NCBI GenBank assembly: GCA_009699165.1
Contig: WLOR01000003.1
Span: forward strand, 1 to 27,979
Reading direction: 5' to 3'
Length of the DNA stretch: 27,979 bases
Source: Actinomycetota bacterium
GTDB lineage: Bacteria; Actinomycetota; Actinomycetes; Nanopelagicales; Nanopelagicaceae
Both the position numbers and the translations under genes were made by a program. This document shows, in pieces, positions 26,976 to 27,979 of this stretch (positions within the stretch are counted from its first letter, which is position 1; every line of letters begins with the position of its first letter). Under the pieces are notes generated by a model. The model made no database searches and was not told where the DNA came from. It saw only the letters and a program-made list of their open reading frames with translations.

Positions 26976-27979
26976 ATGCTGTCAGCACTTGAAAAACTTG
27001 TGAGGTTAGAGTCTCCGACCGAAGATCTAGATGCATGCCGCGAAGTTATTGCACTTGCAAGTCAGATTGCAGGCGATGTATTAGGAACACCGGCAGAGAT
27101 CCGCGAGATTAATGGTCGTCCAGTTTTTTGGTGGGGCGCAGATAAGCCAGAGATTATTGTGCTTGCGCATCTAGATACGGTCTGGCCAAAAGGCTCCTTT
27201 ACTCCATTGTGGAGTGTTAAAGAAAATGCTGCAACAGGTCCAGGAATCTTTGATATGAAAGCTGGATTTGTCCAAGCCCTATTTGCCATGAAAGGTATCG
27301 AGGGCTCTGTTGCATTAATTGCTACGAGTGATGAAGAGACTGGAAGCGCAACAAGTAAAGATTTCATAAAAGAGATTTCATCTGCGGCTAAAGCTGTACT
27401 AGTTCTAGAAGCAACTCTCAACGGCAAAGTTAAAACTGGTCGTAAGGGCACTGCGATGTACCAAATATCGGTTCATGGCAAGGCGTCACATGCAGGATTA
27501 GAGCCTGAAAAAGGCGTTAATGCAACGGTTGAAATGGGCCACGCTGTGCTTGCCGTTACAGCGTTAGAAAACAAAGAGTTAGGAACAAGCGTGGTTCCAA
27601 CTATGTTGCGCTCTGGAAATACGACTAACACTGTTCCTGATTTAGCTGTGCTCGACATTGATGTCCGCTCGTTTTCGCTGGCCGAACTACAGCGAGTTGA
27701 TTTAGCGGTTCGAAATTTAATCCCTGTAAATCCTTTGGCTAGATACGAAGTCACTGGTGGTTTTAATCGCCCACCACTTGAAACAAATTCAACAATGGCA
27801 CTTTACGAGCGAGCTGAGAAAGTTGCTAAGTCTTTGGGCATGGCACCTCTTGGCCACGCATCAGTTGGTGGAGCAAGTGATGGAAACTTTGCCGCTGCAG
27901 TTGGCGTACAGGTTCTAGATGGCCTTGGTGCAATTGGTGATGGAGCACATGCTGCACACGAATGGGTTGACATTTCTAC
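26976..27979 (+). CDS. M20-family metallopeptidase (3' end outside window)
   Basis: Zinc-dependent amidohydrolase/exopeptidase of the M20 (carboxypeptidase G2/ArgE/DapE) family; 334 codons are visible and the rest is cut off by the window edge, probably only a few dozen residues. Metal and catalytic residues are all seen: AHLDTVWPKG with His66 and Asp68, the bridging Asp93 in GPGIFDMKAG, the general base Glu120-Glu121 in SDEETGS, Glu145, and His325/His328 in GDGAHAAHEWV. The dimerisation lid contains GKASHAGLEPEKGVNA with His172. The substrate is unknown; glutamate carboxypeptidase-like enzymes are the closest by motif. It starts 9 nt after the preceding stop without a strong Shine-Dalgarno, though a TATAGA lies 8 nt upstream. 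Confidence 0.92.
   Translation, partial: MLSALEKLVRLESPTEDLDACREVIALASQIAGDVLGTPAEIREINGRPVFWWGADKPEIIVLAHLDTVWPKGSFTPLWSVKENAATGPGIFDMKAGFVQALFAMKGIEGSVALIATSDEETGSATSKDFIKEISSAAKAVLVLEATLNGKVKTGRKGTAMYQISVHGKASHAGLEPEKGVNATVEMGHAVLAVTALENKELGTSVVPTMLRSGNTTNTVPDLAVLDIDVRSFSLAELQRVDLAVRNLIPVNPLARYEVTGGFNRPPLETNSTMALYERAEKVAKSLGMAPLGHASVGGASDGNFAAAVGVQVLDGLGAIGDGAHAAHEWVDIS

Noticed and set aside
27062..27754. Two minus-strand open frames (129 and 93 aa) near the right edge
   Set aside because: Both are antisense to the M20 peptidase, whose metal ligands are intact across the same stretch.
1..27979. CRISPR arrays, tRNA/rRNA genes, IS elements, toxin-antitoxin, phage or defence genes
   Set aside because: None seen. 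Every stretch is accounted for by respiratory-chain, menaquinone, cytochrome assembly or single housekeeping-type genes.

Overview
The window is a very tightly packed chromosomal segment from a streamlined, low-GC actinobacterium. By hand count most lines are about 40-45% GC. Gene order and families are typically actinobacterial: the nuoA-N order with menG beside it, a dispersed men cluster, a phosphatase-TlpA-CcdA-ResB-CcsB operon with the same order as Mycobacterium tuberculosis Rv0525-Rv0529, and a relative of Rv0862c. The compactness and base composition suggest a freshwater planktonic lineage such as Nanopelagicales/acI ('Ca. Planktophila'/'Ca. Nanopelagicus'). That placement is inference, not proof.

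Layout. (1) 1-11403, minus strand: complex I operon nuoA-B-C-D-E-F-G-H-I-J-K and the 5' two thirds of nuoL. Neighbouring genes overlap by 1-8 nt, abut, or are 2-3 nt apart. (2) 11444-12136, minus: menG, the last menaquinone methyltransferase, just upstream of nuoA and clearly richer in GC than its surroundings. (3) 12195-14011, plus: bioY (biotin uptake) and menF. (4) 14008-17432, minus: menB-menC-menD operon. (5) 17476-19661, plus: menE, menA and a small PLDc_N-type membrane protein. (6) 19658-23912, minus: cytochrome c maturation (system II) operon, histidine phosphatase - TlpA-like lipoprotein - CcdA - ResB - CcsB. (7) 23963-27979, plus: HAD-IB phosphatase, a 731-aa XPB/Ssl2-N-like protein with a WYL-like tail, and a 3'-truncated M20 metallopeptidase.

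The genes form one respiratory theme. Men enzymes make menaquinone from chorismate, complex I reduces it with NADH, and the Ccs operon matures the c-type cytochromes that later oxidise it. MenH, a DHNA-CoA thioesterase and the polyprenyl diphosphate synthase are not in the window. No tRNA, rRNA, IS element, CRISPR, prophage or defence system was seen. With the starts chosen here only about 265 nt (about 1%) lie between genes, and no gap exceeds 58 nt. I did not find a convincing undescribed system. The most noteworthy signals are the GC-rich menG, a repeated motif upstream of two plus-strand genes, and the XPB-N-like protein without its helicase next door.
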